A DNA stretch of 64,000 bases from Pythium myriotylum (Eukaryota; Oomycota; Peronosporomycetes; Pythiales; Pythiaceae). Where the stretch lies: assembly GCA_023091665.1 (NCBI GenBank), contig JALJCQ010000009.1, forward strand, positions 1,984,001 to 2,048,000, read 5' to 3'. The position numbers and the translations under genes are program-made. The notes under the pieces are model-generated. The model was not told where the DNA came from. It did not search any database and saw only the letters and a program-made list of their open reading frames with translations. Below are positions 53,351 through 63,811 of the stretch, piece by piece. Numbering within the stretch: position 1 is the stretch's first letter; every line of letters begins with the position of its first letter.

Positions 53351-54203
53351 CGGCGCTGTAGAACAGCAGGCCGTTCCGCTGCGTGTATCGATGAACCTTC
53401 GATCGATACGAAGCCGGCAAGCCCTTCAACGCTTGCGGCGATGGCTCTGCAAGGTAGGCCATCAAGCGCACGACCTCAGGGTCGTGTGCATTCGCAGAAT
53501 GAACCTCGTCGAGCAAGGTCGACGACGGAACACTGGAGCTGAACGCACTCGCTGCGTTCAGCAAATCTTGGGCGACGACCGTCGGCTCAAAGTCTGGCCG
53601 ACGGGACAGAGCATCCGCGACGACATTGAGTCGTCCGGGCTTGTACTCGACGGAGAAGTTATACTCCGCGAAGAAGGACAGCCGCCTCGCCATGCGCCGC
53701 GAGAGGTGTGGGTTGTTCACAGCCGTGCGTAAAGACGCATGGTCTGTGAAGACCTTGAACGGTCTATCTCCAAGCAGATCGACGCGGAACTTGGCCAGTG
53801 CATATTTCATGGCAAGGAGCTCCTTGTCATGCACTGGATAATTACGCTCAGCTGGTTGCAGCTGACGCGACTGGTAACAGACGACGCGCTCAGCGCCGTC
53901 GTCGTCGAACTGCATCAGCGCTGCGCCGATGACAAAGTCGCTTGCGTCACAAACCACGTGGAATGGTTTGTCCTGGTCCGCTATCGCCAGAACTGGCGAT
54001 TCAATCAAGCTTTGCTTGATACCTTCGAAGGAACGCTGACACTCAGCGTTCCAAGTCCACTTGGTGTCTTTCTTGAGCAATCGGGAAAGAGGAACAGTCA
54101 TCTCGGCGTAGTTGCGCGAGTACTTGTGCAAGTACGCCGCGAGGCCAAGGAACTTGCGCAGTCCATTGACGTCGGGTGGCGTTGGCCACTTCTGGATCGC
54201 TCT
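53322..54203 (-). pseudogene. RNase H region of gypsy pol
   Basis: This region would degrade the RNA strand of the RNA/cDNA hybrid. It opens with the end of the RT connection (KWPTPP, LAAYLHKYSRNY), then RNase H with CDASD, HDKELLAMKYAL, TDHASL and NVVADALSRR. All four acidic catalytic positions are present. It is in a different frame from RT (shift near 54,203) and from integrase (shift near 53,350). The tail (YTQRNGLLFYS) is the usual linker before integrase. Confidence 0.9.
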
Positions 54204-55035
54204 GATCGGGATCAGGGCGCACGCCGTTCTTGCCGACTATACACCCAAGAACGGGTATCTCGCTGGCCGCGAAGATACACTTCTTCAGGTTTGCGTACAG
54301 CTTATGCTCTCGCATAAGTGTGAGAACCTCTCTGATATGGAGTCTGTAGACCTCCAGATCAGTTTTCCCGTCCATAGCTCGGCTATGAACGAAGACATCG
54401 TCGAAGGAGCTTGATGCGAAGGCTCGCACTGGGCGCAATAAATGCGAGACGCATCTATTGAATGTGGCTGGTGCGTTGCTGAGGCCCTGAGGCATCACCA
54501 ACCACTCCCGGAGCATTCCGCTTGGGGTGCTGATGGCCGTGAACGAAATATCCCGTTCACGCATCAAGATCTGGTAGAATCCGTCCATCGGATCCATTGA
54601 CGAGAAGATGGTGCTCTTCGCCATCCCGTCGATGATGACGTCCTTCCTCGGTATCGGTGTTTGCGCCGGTATCGTCGCCGCGTTCAACTTGTTGAACGCG
54701 TGTACAATCCGCCACCCTCCTGTTGCCTTGCGCACACAGAAGATCGGAGAGCAGTGAGGGGAGGTAGGCTCCCTCACATGGCCAGCAGCGAGACGTTCTG
54801 CAAAGAACTTGTCGATCGCTTCGACCTGTTCACGAGGCAGTGGCCACCGCTTCATGACACAGTACTTCGAACCTGGCTTCAGGTCGATCTCGTGCCGAAT
54901 GCCTTTGCCCTTCGGCAATTCGCACGGCACGGATTCGGGGAACACATCCGCGAATTCGACCAAATCCTCGTAGAGGATTTCCCTTGAGTGACTCCCAGGA
55001 TTGAGCCGAGTACCGCCCAATCCGAGTCTTCTCAT
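54204..55035 (-). pseudogene. Reverse transcriptase region of gypsy pol, YxDD motif altered
   Basis: RT motifs are in order: HEIDLKPG and the palm entry, WRIVHAFNKLN, SSMDPMDGFYQI (first catalytic Asp), MPQGLSNAPATFNR, then the box normally read as Y/F-x-D-D, here SFDDVFVHS. The two aspartates remain, but the aromatic residue is Ser, a change expected to damage activity. KLYANLKKCIF and LGCIVGKNGVRPDPDQ follow, and the frame is then lost near 54,203. Upstream it joins, after another frame change near 55,020, the pol linker. With the frameshifts, this RT is probably inactive. Confidence 0.9.
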
Positions 55036-55906
55036 CGAGGACGCTCTCGTCCATCGATGAGCTGCTGAGAAGCCGTTCCTTCTCAGTAAACACCACTGCC
55101 GACCGGATATCGGTCACACATTCGCCCTCCGCGACGAGAATACAGATCTGCGCGATCTTTCCTTGACGCAGATCTCGCAAGAACCGCTTGGGTTCAAGCG
55201 TAGGCAGTGCGGTGACCTCCGAAGTTGACTTCGGAGGCGCAACGACCTCGAGTGTGGATGCACCCACTCTCGTGCCGTCATTGACTAAGACGTTGATCGT
55301 CTCAGTGACTTCCTGCGGCCTTATGCGCGCAGACGCCTCGAGCTGCAGTTGCGCAACTGCAGCGAGATCTCCATTGCTCGACGTTCTAGTCGAGGCGGAG
55401 AGTCGACGTTGCCTCCTTGCGGCAGACGTCGAGACCTTCCTCTCATAGTGCTGCCCCTGTGGCAAGCACTGTCTTCTTGGCTCGTGCGACTTATTCGCAC
55501 GAGGATCTTCCTCACTTGACTCGTGGGACTCACTCGCACGAGAAGTCTTCGGCGCTGTCTGCGACTCTACGCAGACCCCGGCAGCTGGCTCGACGACAAA
55601 GGTCGACTCTTTGTCGTAGTCTTGGGCAGTCGTACTAACGATCGAGTGACTGATGGGGTCATCACACTCATCTTTCACACGTTCACGTGCATCTGGACGC
55701 TCCAGAACCGACATCAGGTGGCCACCTGATGACCAAGCGGCGGGCATTGTAACGGATCGATGCCGCCAGCTGACCCATGGCTCGTGGGAACGGAGCCATG
55801 GCAGGCCTAGAATGACGTCGAACTTGTCCTCTACATCGAGTACGACAAAGTCCTCGTCGTACTCATTGCCTTCAAGCGTGTAGTGGAGGCACACTACGCG
55901 TTTCAT
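55020..55906 (-). pseudogene. Protease C-terminal part and linker of gypsy pol
   Basis: The first 40 residues end in DVILGLPWLR, the ILG-hydrophobic motif that closes a retropepsin fold. A long Ser/Arg/Glu-rich stretch without a recognised domain follows, then the DESVLDEKTRIG segment that precedes the RT in another frame. A linker this long between protease and RT is uncommon but known in gypsy elements. Confidence 0.75.
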
Positions 55907-55940
55907 ACCTTCACTGTTGCGCCAGTTGCAAGGCGCACCG

Positions 55941-56212
55941 TCATCCTCGTCGGAGGAATGTCTCGCTCGACAAAGTCGACCCCAAAGACTCGATAGACTC
56001 GATAGACTGTCGTCGAACGAAGTTGTTCAACGCCCCACAGTCTACGAGGGCGCGAAGCGAAGAAGAAGCGCCTTCGACTTCGAGCTCCAAGGTGATGAGG
56101 GCCTGATCATCACCATGTGTGGCGAAGCACAGAGACTGTGCTTTGGGAGCAACCTTCGTCAAGAGTCCCACAAACTCTCTTGACGTGACTGGATCAGTAG
56201 GGCGCTCCGCCC
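55941..56212 (-). pseudogene. Protease N-terminal part of gypsy pol
   Basis: It contains ALVDCGALNNFV, matching the retropepsin active site (usual D-S/T-G-A) with Cys in place of Ser/Thr. It starts in the -1 frame relative to gag, just after the gag stop, and changes frame again near 55,940 before the rest of the fold. The catalytic Asp and Gly are kept. Confidence 0.75.
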
Positions 56213-57328
56213 CTATTGACCCTGACCGTTTTCTTGTTGATCATCACGCTGCTGTTTCTTCGCAGCGCGTTGATCCGGCCACTGGACCTTCTTGTCCACG
56301 TGGCGACCGCGTCCATTGCCGCGAGGCACTGGGCGCGCAGCATTACACTCATAAGCGTAATGCCCGGTCTTCTGGCATCGATTGCATTTCTGCAATCGTT
56401 TGTCCACGCGAGGGCGCTGCTCGCTCTCGGCGTAGGAAAGATCCATGGCCTCTGGATCACTTGAGTCTTGTCGTCTGGACGGACGATAAGCAGCAGAATG
56501 GACGTAAGCCTGTCGCAGGCTGAAGTCCTCTTGACGAGCAACCGAGATCGCGTCCTCGAGTTTATCAAACTCGAGACGGAACATCTGGGTCTTGATCGGC
56601 CCATCCTCGAGCCCCATGATAAACGCAGCAACCTACGTTTGATCATCGATGGGATTCTTCACGATGCAACTCACGAGGTATCGTGCGTGCTGGGAGTAAG
56701 CGTGAATATCACGCTTACCTTCCCTGAGATCCAGGAACTCAGCACGAGCCCCGAACTCGGCTCGAGGCGGCTCAAACGCTTGTTTGATCTTGGCCTTGAA
56801 CTCTTCATACGATCCGAAGCAATACGGATCGTGCAACTTGAGACCGAGCGCCCACACCTTGGCACGACCTGCCAAGTTGAAAATGGCGTAGATCACTCGC
56901 ATCGCATCGTCATCGATGCGATGGGCTTCAATGGAATCGTCGATTTCGACGAACCAACGCAACAGGCTGTCACCGTCAGCTTTGTACCTGGAGATCTCGA
57001 TCTTCAGCGGCTCGACGCGTCGAGGGCGCTCTGCCGCCACAGCAGCAGACTGCTGCTGTCTCAACAACGCTGCTTGTTGAGCGCTCTGCTCGCGCAGAGC
57101 TACAAGACTCCCTCTCGCCTCGTTCAGCTCATGCTCGATGAACTGGGCGATACTCGCGTGCTGTTCATCACGAGAGAGCGAGAAGAGCAGGGCGCCGACG
57201 GTGGCGTCACCCACCGTCGCGGCCATGCGCTGAACAGCCTGCCACTCGAGCTCGCTCAAGTGGAGGAAGCTCTCACGCAAGGCGTGGCGTCCCTGCGCGC
57301 CAGGGGTTTCCGGCGCAGGGGGATTCAT
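56213..57328 (-). pseudogene. Gag of gypsy element, interrupted by one amber stop
   Basis: Capsid-like structural protein. The start Met (MNPPAPETPG) lies 20 nt after the primer-binding site. A coiled-coil-like Gln/Ala stretch precedes a retrotransposon-gag core (LLRWFVEIDDSI, AKVWALGLKLHDP, FEEFKAK-like). A TAG at 56,633-56,635 interrupts the frame, which then continues unchanged through AAFIMGLEDG to a CCHC zinc knuckle (CNRCQKTGHYAYEC, CX2CX4HX4C) and a basic tail. The single in-frame stop could be a point mutation. The natural stop is TAG next to 56,213. Confidence 0.88.
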
Positions 57329-57347
57329 AGTTGCTGGGCGGGCTACG

Positions 57348-57358
57348 AAGTGCTACCA
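57348..57358 (-). other. Primer-binding site complementary to initiator tRNA-Met
   Basis: On the - strand TGGTAGCACTT lies two bases inside the 5' LTR. It is the exact 11-base complement of the array tRNA's 3' end (AAGTGCTA plus the added CCA). Initiator tRNA-Met is the known primer of Ty1, Ty3 and copia-like elements. The match stops after the acceptor stem. Confidence 0.88.
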
Positions 57359-57360
57359 GG

Positions 57361-57696
57361 TGTAACGAGGCTAACCTCGTTACGTCACGTACACTGTGGA
57401 GCAGTGTAAGAAGCGCGCAACACAGGGACTTGTGTTGGGTTGGAGAAATGGGAAACTGAATTTATGGATTAGGAAACCTAGAAAAACCTACTCTTTGTAT
57501 ATAAAACCTCGCAGATCCGCCCTCGGACTTCTGCCATCCACTCAATCACAAGACCCTAGCGTGATTGGTGGGAAATCGGGATAATATCATAGGATATTAT
57601 CCAATCAGGAGACATCGCAACCAGATGGGTTCACGACGTTCCTATCGGACACCATTGACATGGGTCCGTACCATTTAACGGGCACACCCCGTTACA
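57361..57696 (-). repeat. 5' LTR of the gypsy element
   Basis: This 336-bp block starts TGTAACG and ends CGTTACA (perfect 7-bp inverted ends of TG...CA type), and the PBS lies two bases inside. Each end is itself a small hairpin (TGTAACGAGG-CTAA-CCTCGTTAC and TTTAACGGG-CACA-CCCCGTTA). A TATATAAAA string at 57,500-57,506 reads towards the outside on the + strand. The matching 3' LTR is not in the window, so age cannot be estimated from LTR divergence. Confidence 0.85.
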
Positions 57697-57953
57697 CCTG
57701 CAGTCAGTTCAGTGTGCGGCTCGTGAACAAGGTGTTCGATCTTCCTGTTGTTGACCTTTTCACAGCGTGTGAGTGGTGTGCGAAGGCTTTCAGCAACCTG
57801 TCAGTGGTTACCATCAAGAAAGTGTGGATCAAGGCAAGCATTGTTCACGATCGAACCGATGACATGCACTTCCGGTCTTCGAACAATGTATCTTATTGTA
57901 TTACACTTTGCTCTGAGGTTCGATGTGCTCTATCCCCTAGAATAAAGCAGTAA
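57697..57953 (+). pseudogene. Probable DDE (pogo/Tigger-like) transposase C-terminal remnant
   Basis: The open frame directly abutting the LTR reads ...NKVFDLPVVDLF, then CEWCAKAF, SVVTIKKVWIKASIV and a stop. The pattern W..A...(S)..TI...W.KA.I resembles the C-terminal helix pair found after the last catalytic Asp in pogo-type DDE transposases. No catalytic residues remain. The upstream part is cut off by the retroelement. The assignment rests on this short pattern only. Confidence 0.35.
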
Positions 57954-58892
57954 GCATTTTCTTTCACAGGTGTCACGCTCCCGTTTGCTCACTTCTCATT
58001 GGACCAAACCTGTTCTATAGGAATCTAACGAGAAACGCTGCACAGATACTAACTCACCAACGCCCATTTTATTCATTTTCACAAGTACAGATGGCGACAC
58101 CAGAATGAGACCAGGTTTGGGAAATTCAGACTCTTTACCAACCCACTTTTGTCTCGAACAGCGATCTGTAGCCATTACGTTTCTCCAGAACAAGATTCGT
58201 GCCGCGGTGGCATGGGTAGTTGTGAAATACAGAGACTGCACGATTACTTCGTCGGCCGTACATTTTCCACGGGAATTTGGGCCAAAGCGATAGCGGTTCC
58301 TGTTTGCCTAATTCAGACTTACGCTTCTACCTGTAGTGTATCACTGGCGTTGGCGGTGCGGCGGCATCACTACATGCCGTCCATGATAGTTTCCACAGTG
58401 CTCTTTGTACTCATTTATCTATCAGACAGCGCCACCGAATGAAATAGCAGAGGGAAAGAATGAGGGCTACGGCAAAAAGCGATTCGCACTGGGCTCCAAA
58501 CGAGCATAGAATATTTAAAGCGATAGACCTTTTTGTTGACGTTGAGTGGATCTGGACATTGAGCCCCACGGCAAAAAGCAGCAGCAACACCAAGAGCGGT
58601 ATACTCGCCCGGAGAAGGTAAGCAGGATGATCAACGAGAATGACAGGAGTTAATTGAGTGACGACATGCCGGAAAAATATCTATGGGGGGGGGGGGGGGG
58701 GGGTGCAAAGCCCCGTTGCAGACAGGTGAAATGCCACCGACGTTGCTGCGCTCGGTTGGTAACTATATCGGAGAAGGCACGTGTGCGTCCAGCCACTCCT
58801 TACGAGGACCAGGCGGATGAGCGGGTAGGGTCTGAGTTCACACGTAGGCCATCTCAACGTCTACATAAAAATGTCTAACATCGTGGCCTTCG
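57954..58892. other. Intergenic stretch without recognisable gene
   Basis: No ORF with family motifs and no tRNA-like fold was seen. The only notable object is a run of 19 G at 58,685-58,703. Confidence 0.5.
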
Positions 58893-58932
58893 TTGCCTCT
58901 GATCTATCTCCGAGCGAGACGCTGTACCAACA

Positions 58933-59114
58933 TGGTCAGCGTCCCCCACTATTACCACCAAGTGACGGCGCACAATTCCATGGTCATCGCACAGGCCACC
59001 CACGCGACGGACACAGCTCTCACGAGCCTCGCACGCCACCCCACCGACAGGCCTTGCTGGCGTGTCCCAGCTCACCACTTCCGATTTACAGCCCTGGCTG
59101 GCCAGCCCGATTGA
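58933..59114 (+). other. Short ORF with GC-rich third positions, possible exon or gene remnant
   Basis: From ATG at 58,933 about 60 codons run to TGA. The first 42 have G or C at nearly every third position, as in oomycete coding DNA and unlike the flanks. A GT donor-like GGTAAGT follows at about 59,119. I do not recognise the product (MVSVPHYYHQVTAH...). Confidence 0.2.
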
Positions 59115-59547
59115 CCCACGGTAAGTTCAGGAATGCACTCAGCTCCAGCTATCAGGGTGCGTATCATTGCTAATGTGGTTGCAAATGAGGTGAAGTCCGA
59201 TGGTATGGAACGTCGCCGGGCAAGGTATACTCGCCCAGCATGAACTCACTGCGGTGACACGGCGACTACTATTATTTCTACTAAGGATGTGTTCAGGTGA
59301 CGCTACATTTGCCCCAAGTGAGCATTTTTGACCAGCAAGTTTAGCATGATCTGATACAATAACGTTAACGATGTCCAACACGAATCGTTTGAATCGTCTC
59401 GACTTGGCCCGTGTAACACGGGCCACAGGTCTGCTCGTTTTTCAATATATCAGCACCGCTCCTGATCGCGAAACGCACTGTAACAAGCATATAAAAAACA
59501 TTCAGACACCGGTTTCGATATTGTATGCCTTGGATTTCTACTTGTTT
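59115..59547. other. Intergenic stretch, nothing recognised
   Basis: AT content is higher than in the flanking gene, there are stops in all frames, and no motif was found. Confidence 0.4.
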
Positions 59548-59639
59548 GGACACGCTGAACGTCAGTTTCACTGTGAAGGAGTTGGAATTTGATGGACACG
59601 TTGAACGTCAGTTTCACTGTGAAGGAGTTGGAATTTGAA
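59548..59639 (+). repeat. 46-bp direct tandem duplication
   Basis: Two adjacent copies start GGACACGCTGAACGTCAG (59,548) and GGACACGTTGAACGTCAG (59,594), each running to GGAATTTGA. They differ by C/T at the eighth base and at the very end. Confidence 0.85.
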
Positions 59640-59781
59640 GAAAACAAGCCTGAATTCGGAATCTTTGCGTGGTTTTATACACGAGGGGGGGTCCAAACTC
59701 CAAACTCGAAAATCAATTTTTTTGACACGTGTTAGCTCAAATATATTGCGGGACCAACTTCGAATTTCGACAATCCGAGAC

Positions 59782-59857
59782 CACCATTTGACAGAGGAGA
59801 TCAAGAGCTATCTGATGATGTGCTCAGATAGCTCTTGATCTCCTCTGTCAAATGGTG
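59782..59857. repeat. Perfect inverted repeat 1 (34-bp arms, 8-bp loop)
   Basis: Left arm 59,782-59,815 (CACCATTTGACAGAGG...ATCTGA) is the exact reverse complement of 59,824-59,857, around loop TGATGTGC. It abuts inverted repeat 2 without a spacer. Confidence 0.93.
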
Positions 59858-59926
59858 ACGGCCGCACACAGATAGCCCAGGTTTGCTAAAAATTTTAGCA
59901 AACCTGGGCTATCTGTGTGCGGCCGT
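59858..59926. repeat. Perfect inverted repeat 2 (34-bp arms, 1-bp centre)
   Basis: Left arm 59,858-59,891 (ACGGCCGCACACAGATAG...TAAAA) is the exact reverse complement of 59,893-59,926. The centre AAAAATTTT makes it an almost continuous palindrome. It lies 156 bp beyond the importin stop codon. Confidence 0.93.
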
Positions 59927-60081
59927 CTACCAACAGCAAAACCTTAATAAGTTTGGTAATTCGAGATTACGTGAAAGCTGTGCACCACGAAGTGTAGGCA
60001 AGTTCCTTGTTGAGAGTTTAGACTACGACAGGCATGTTTGAGTAAGCACCCGAGTTGGCGCTTGGACCACCCTTCCACATT

Positions 60082-63000
60082 CTACTCGAGTTGTTCATCT
60101 TGCGCACGCTGAGCTTTTCGCTCCTGGCGCCGCAAATGTTCCTCGGAGAAGAGAGCAAGCGCTTGCTGAACCTCAGGATCAGCGTCTAGTTGGAGGGACT
60201 GATAACCAGCAGGATTTGACTGGGCGAAAGCTACAATTACACGGATCAGAACAACTTCAGCAAAGGTCGACTAAAAACAACTTAAGTCCATGCATACCTT
60301 GCAAAGTGCTCAGGAAGAACTCAACTTCGTCAACCTCATCAAGAAGGCTGTCGTAGTCTTCGTCACCATCATCATCGTACATGCCTCCAAGCTCAGCTTC
60401 TTCGCGTAGCTGCTTCAAGATAGCCATGTAGTCATCATCGTAAACATCCTCAGCGTCTTGGTCAGACGAGTAACCACCAGCATCCAAGAGCTGGGCAAGT
60501 TGTTCACTTCCCTCCTCATTCTCATCGTCTCCATCCTCATCAGCACCTCCAGGGCTTCGAATTGAGTCACTAAGCATTTTCATCGCAGCCTGAATGACCT
60601 GCTTCATGTGAGGATGAAGAACGGTTGGGACCTTTTCCACTGGCAACTTGAGTAGTGACATGACTCCAAGCACAAAGAGCTTGCGGTCAAGCGGTGTCTC
60701 GAACAGAGTTAGCTTTGACATCCACAGCGTGAAGGCGCCTTGGGTCGCTTGCAGCTGCTCAAGGGCAGCAACCGTGAGCAAAGGGTTATAGTGGAGAAGA
60801 CTGCCGAGAACACCGAGCAGTGTACGCAACGAAGAATCTCCTTGGTCTTGCATTGCTAGGCGAGTAACCGTGAGGCGGACCATCTCGAAAACCAGATCGT
60901 CCACCTTTCCGAATAGGTTGTGTAGAAGCGAGTATAGAAGTCGGTTTGCCGCGCATACTTCGACTTCTTGGGCCGTCTTATCATCCAGTACCCGCCGTGC
61001 CATATCAAGAACGAGATCCACGTAGCGAACCGTTACCCCATCTTTGTTGGTGAAGACTCCGGCCATAAAAGTTTCCCCGTCGCGCCCCACGAAATTATCA
61101 ATCACGTGCGAAAAGTTAGAAAGGTAATCTGCAGCGAAGTCGTCAAAACTCGTGAAAATGCACGGGAACAGCGCCCACAGCTGAGCAGGAATTTTGTTGC
61201 AGCAGTAAACAAGTGAGCTGAAAATCTCGAGAGCACTTTCCATGTACTCGACGTAGTCGAAATCCGTGAGAACCTTCTCGATTATCGGAGACAGCGCCGG
61301 AACCATCAGTGGGTACAGCTCAGGATGATTGTGGACGCTGACCAAGATCGTGTTGATTGCGTCCAAGCAGGATACAGCTGCGAGACAGGCATCGTCATCT
61401 TCTTCGCCCTCAGCAGTGAACTGCTGAAAGAAATCGACGAATTTGGCCACAAGCTGAAGCGAGAAGGGGCCGATCTGATCGCCAAACTTGTCGATGATCT
61501 GTTCCAGGGCAACGACAACTTCGTCGCTTCCGATCTCGTCCATGAGATTGAAAAAACGCTCCAATATTTGGGGTAGACGTGGCTGGATGACTTCAAGAAC
61601 CGTGTCCGAGTGCGGATACTGAACGACGAAGCGGATTGTCTTCGCTGACTCGACACTTACAGGCAACTCTTGGTCAAACATGCAGTCGAGCATTCCATTC
61701 ACAATCTGAACAAGAGTTTGCTCGTCGCGAAACTTGATAGCTTCGATGTACTTTCGAGAAAAAAATTTACACGCCCGTAGACGCAGGAAGCCGTGTGGGT
61801 TCTTAAACTCCGGTAGAATATGCGCAATGATCATGTTCTCGACTTGGCTTTTGTGGGCCTTTGATTTTGTGAGCACTCCATCGAGCGCAAATAGAGCATG
61901 GAGAGCAGCATCTTTTTGGATGTAGTCACGTTCACTCTCTGGCTGAGAGACATAGGTTGACAGAATATTGGTGTAGAACATGAGCACATTGCTCAAACAA
62001 TCCTTCCCGCGCTTCGTACAGAGATCTGCAAGAAGGTTCGCTGCAGCGAATACCGGATCGAGGAAGTCTTCAAATACATCGTTCGTCTTGCGCACGAACT
62101 CGTGAGGATCATCGTTCCACAGTTGCAAATCCTTAGGAGTAAGACACAATGTCGGATGGACGACTTCAAACAAGAGAAAGCTGAGGTGTGGTTTGATAAG
62201 CTTGTACGTGACTGACGAATCGACGGCTTCTTGCAAAAAAACGAAGCAGAGTTGCATAACCCGATCAGTGCAGAAACGACCATTCTTGCGGAGTGAAATG
62301 GTGTCTAATACGCAAGGAAGCAGGCCTGGCGCAATTTGGTTGCGGTATAGTTGACTCATCTCCTGATACTCTGCCTCAACACGCTTCGGATGGCCATATC
62401 GAGTGTAAAACCGGCACAAAATCTGCAATGCCCACTGCTTGATCTTCCACCATGGCCACTCGTTGCGCTCCTCTTCAGAAGTCGGTTGTCCAGCTGGTTC
62501 GAGACCTTCATGCGCCTCTGGAAGTGGCTTGGCGACGACAGCGCGGAAGAGTTCGTTCCAAGCAAGTACATTCTCCACTTTGCCCAGATGGGGAGTAAGA
62601 TTAACTTTGACACAAGACCAATATGTCTTGAGTATGAGATGCATCATCATTGCCGACTCGACAGCATTGTTATTGATGAGCTGTGCGAACATATCACGAA
62701 GCAACGGGAAAATTGTCTCCGCAAGGGCATGGAGAGGGCCGAGGCGCTGGTTTGTGACTATCAGTCCCTATTGAATCAACAGAAAAAGAAAGCTTTTTAC
62801 GTACTTCTTCACCGCGGTATTCGTAATTCTTGATCACACGGCGCAACGCAAGCAGTGCCTACAGTGCAGTGTCCAAAGACATCAGCGACCACGTGGCCGA
62901 CATTCCAAGCAAGCTGAGGCTTACATTGATGATGCGCTTTGCATCGCCGCTCTGGATATTTTGAACGATTACCTCAATGAGGTTTGGCCAGGAATCCTGT

Positions 63001-63489
63001 GTAGGAAAACGCGGTGAGCAATCCCTGTTGGAGAACCATCAAAGGTGGTGTGCACTTACCGGGAAGTCACTTCGAGCGATGTACGAAAACGCTTCCGCAA
63101 GAAGCGAGCGCAACGAGTTGTCGTGAGCGACGAGAAGCGCCTAGCCCAACTCACTTTAGGAGAGGTCTGGAGTGAGAATACGCACACTTCCGACTCACCT
63201 CGAGGACGTGCTGACGAACGGCCGCACGCTCGTCATCAGGAATAACTCGCACGAGTTCGCCACTGACAAAGTCACCGTCCCAGTGCTTGTGGACAACATT
63301 CTTTAAAGTGATGGCCGCGGCCTGGCGGACTTCTCTCTCGACAGTCTCCTCCGCGACGAACTGGATCAGCACCAGCAGCGCGCCGCGCACCGTGTGAAGC
63401 TTGGCGATCTGTTCGGCAGCTGCATCGCGCGCTGCCTTCTCTGGGCTGATCGAGTGCTTGAGCACGAGGTGAAGCTGCTGCGCGTCCAT
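60082..63489 (-). CDS. Importin-7/8 family nuclear transport receptor (six exons)
   Basis: A karyopherin-beta that would carry cargo through nuclear pores under Ran control. Exons (- strand): 63,489-63,199; 63,140-63,060; 62,996-62,925; 62,858-62,805; 62,746-60,298; 60,230-60,082. The five GT-AG introns are 58, 63, 66, 58 and 67 nt. The joined product is 1,031 residues, close to the ~1,040 usual for IPO7/IPO8. The start MDAQQLHLVL matches the family N-terminus; the importin-N domain spans about residues 20-100 (VRQAAAITLKN). HEAT-repeat-like helices fill the middle. The acidic segment at about 905-975 (GDDENEEGSEQ, YDDDGDEDYDSLLDEVDEVE) and the end FAQSNPAGYQSL are typical of IPO7. The exon 5 start is chosen to give the family-like EERLGPL junction; an acceptor 21 nt upstream would leave only a 37-nt intron. 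The frame is intact throughout. Confidence 0.93.
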
Positions 63490-63630
63490 TCTCTCTCGGC
63501 TGGTGACGTCTGATGCGCGAGTGGAGACCTTGGTGGCTTCGCTTTTCCAGCCAGCCACTCCAACAGCTGTACCAGAAAATCGGTACACTTTGTCAAACCA
63601 CACCTCATACCGCGTGGTTTCTCTCCGTCC

Positions 63631-63637
63631 AAATGAG
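63631..63637 (-). promoter_or_regulatory. Possible oomycete Inr-like start element of the importin gene
   Basis: CTCATTT on the - strand, about 145 nt upstream of the ATG, fits the YTCANTTY initiator reported for oomycete genes. A seven-base match alone is weak. Confidence 0.25.
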
Positions 63638-63805
63638 TGGTTTTCGGAAGGAGGTTCATGAATCGACTGGTTGAGACGTTTGCGTTGTGCATCCTCCCCG
63701 TCGCAATGGGTTCACAACAGGAGACAATGGCTTCACGACTTCACAACCGCGAGACCTGAACACGATGTTAACATTGCAACCTAGACAAGGCATTGGATTG
63801 CTCTG

Positions 63806-63811
63806 TTTATT
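63806..63811 (-). terminator. Possible poly(A) signal AATAAA for the HSP90 gene
   Basis: AATAAA on the - strand, about 156 nt beyond the MEEVD stop codon. Confidence 0.35.

Larger units (their letters stand above)
51891..57696 (-). mobile_element. Degenerate Ty3/gypsy LTR retrotransposon, 3'-truncated
   Basis: Read on the - strand the order is 5' LTR (57,361-57,696), primer-binding site (57,348-57,358), gag, protease, RT, RNase H, integrase. RT-RH before integrase and a GPF module after it place the element in Ty3/gypsy. The left end has no polypurine tract and no 3' LTR: the integrase frame runs straight into array sequence at 51,890/51,891. The coding region has an amber stop in gag and frame changes near 56,210, 55,940, 55,020, 54,203 and 53,350. 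The first could be a natural -1 gag-pol shift, but the rest are decay or base-call errors. The element therefore looks non-autonomous and dead. Confidence 0.93.

Noticed and set aside
56194..56646. 150-codon - strand ORF overlapping the gag zinc-knuckle region in another frame
   Set aside because: It is a shadow frame: the CCHC motif and gag homology are in the frame annotated as gag.
62747..62767. Alternative exon 5 start at 62,767 of the importin gene
   Set aside because: It would leave a 37-nt intron, shorter than the other four (58-67 nt), and add seven residues absent from the family pattern EER-x-PL.
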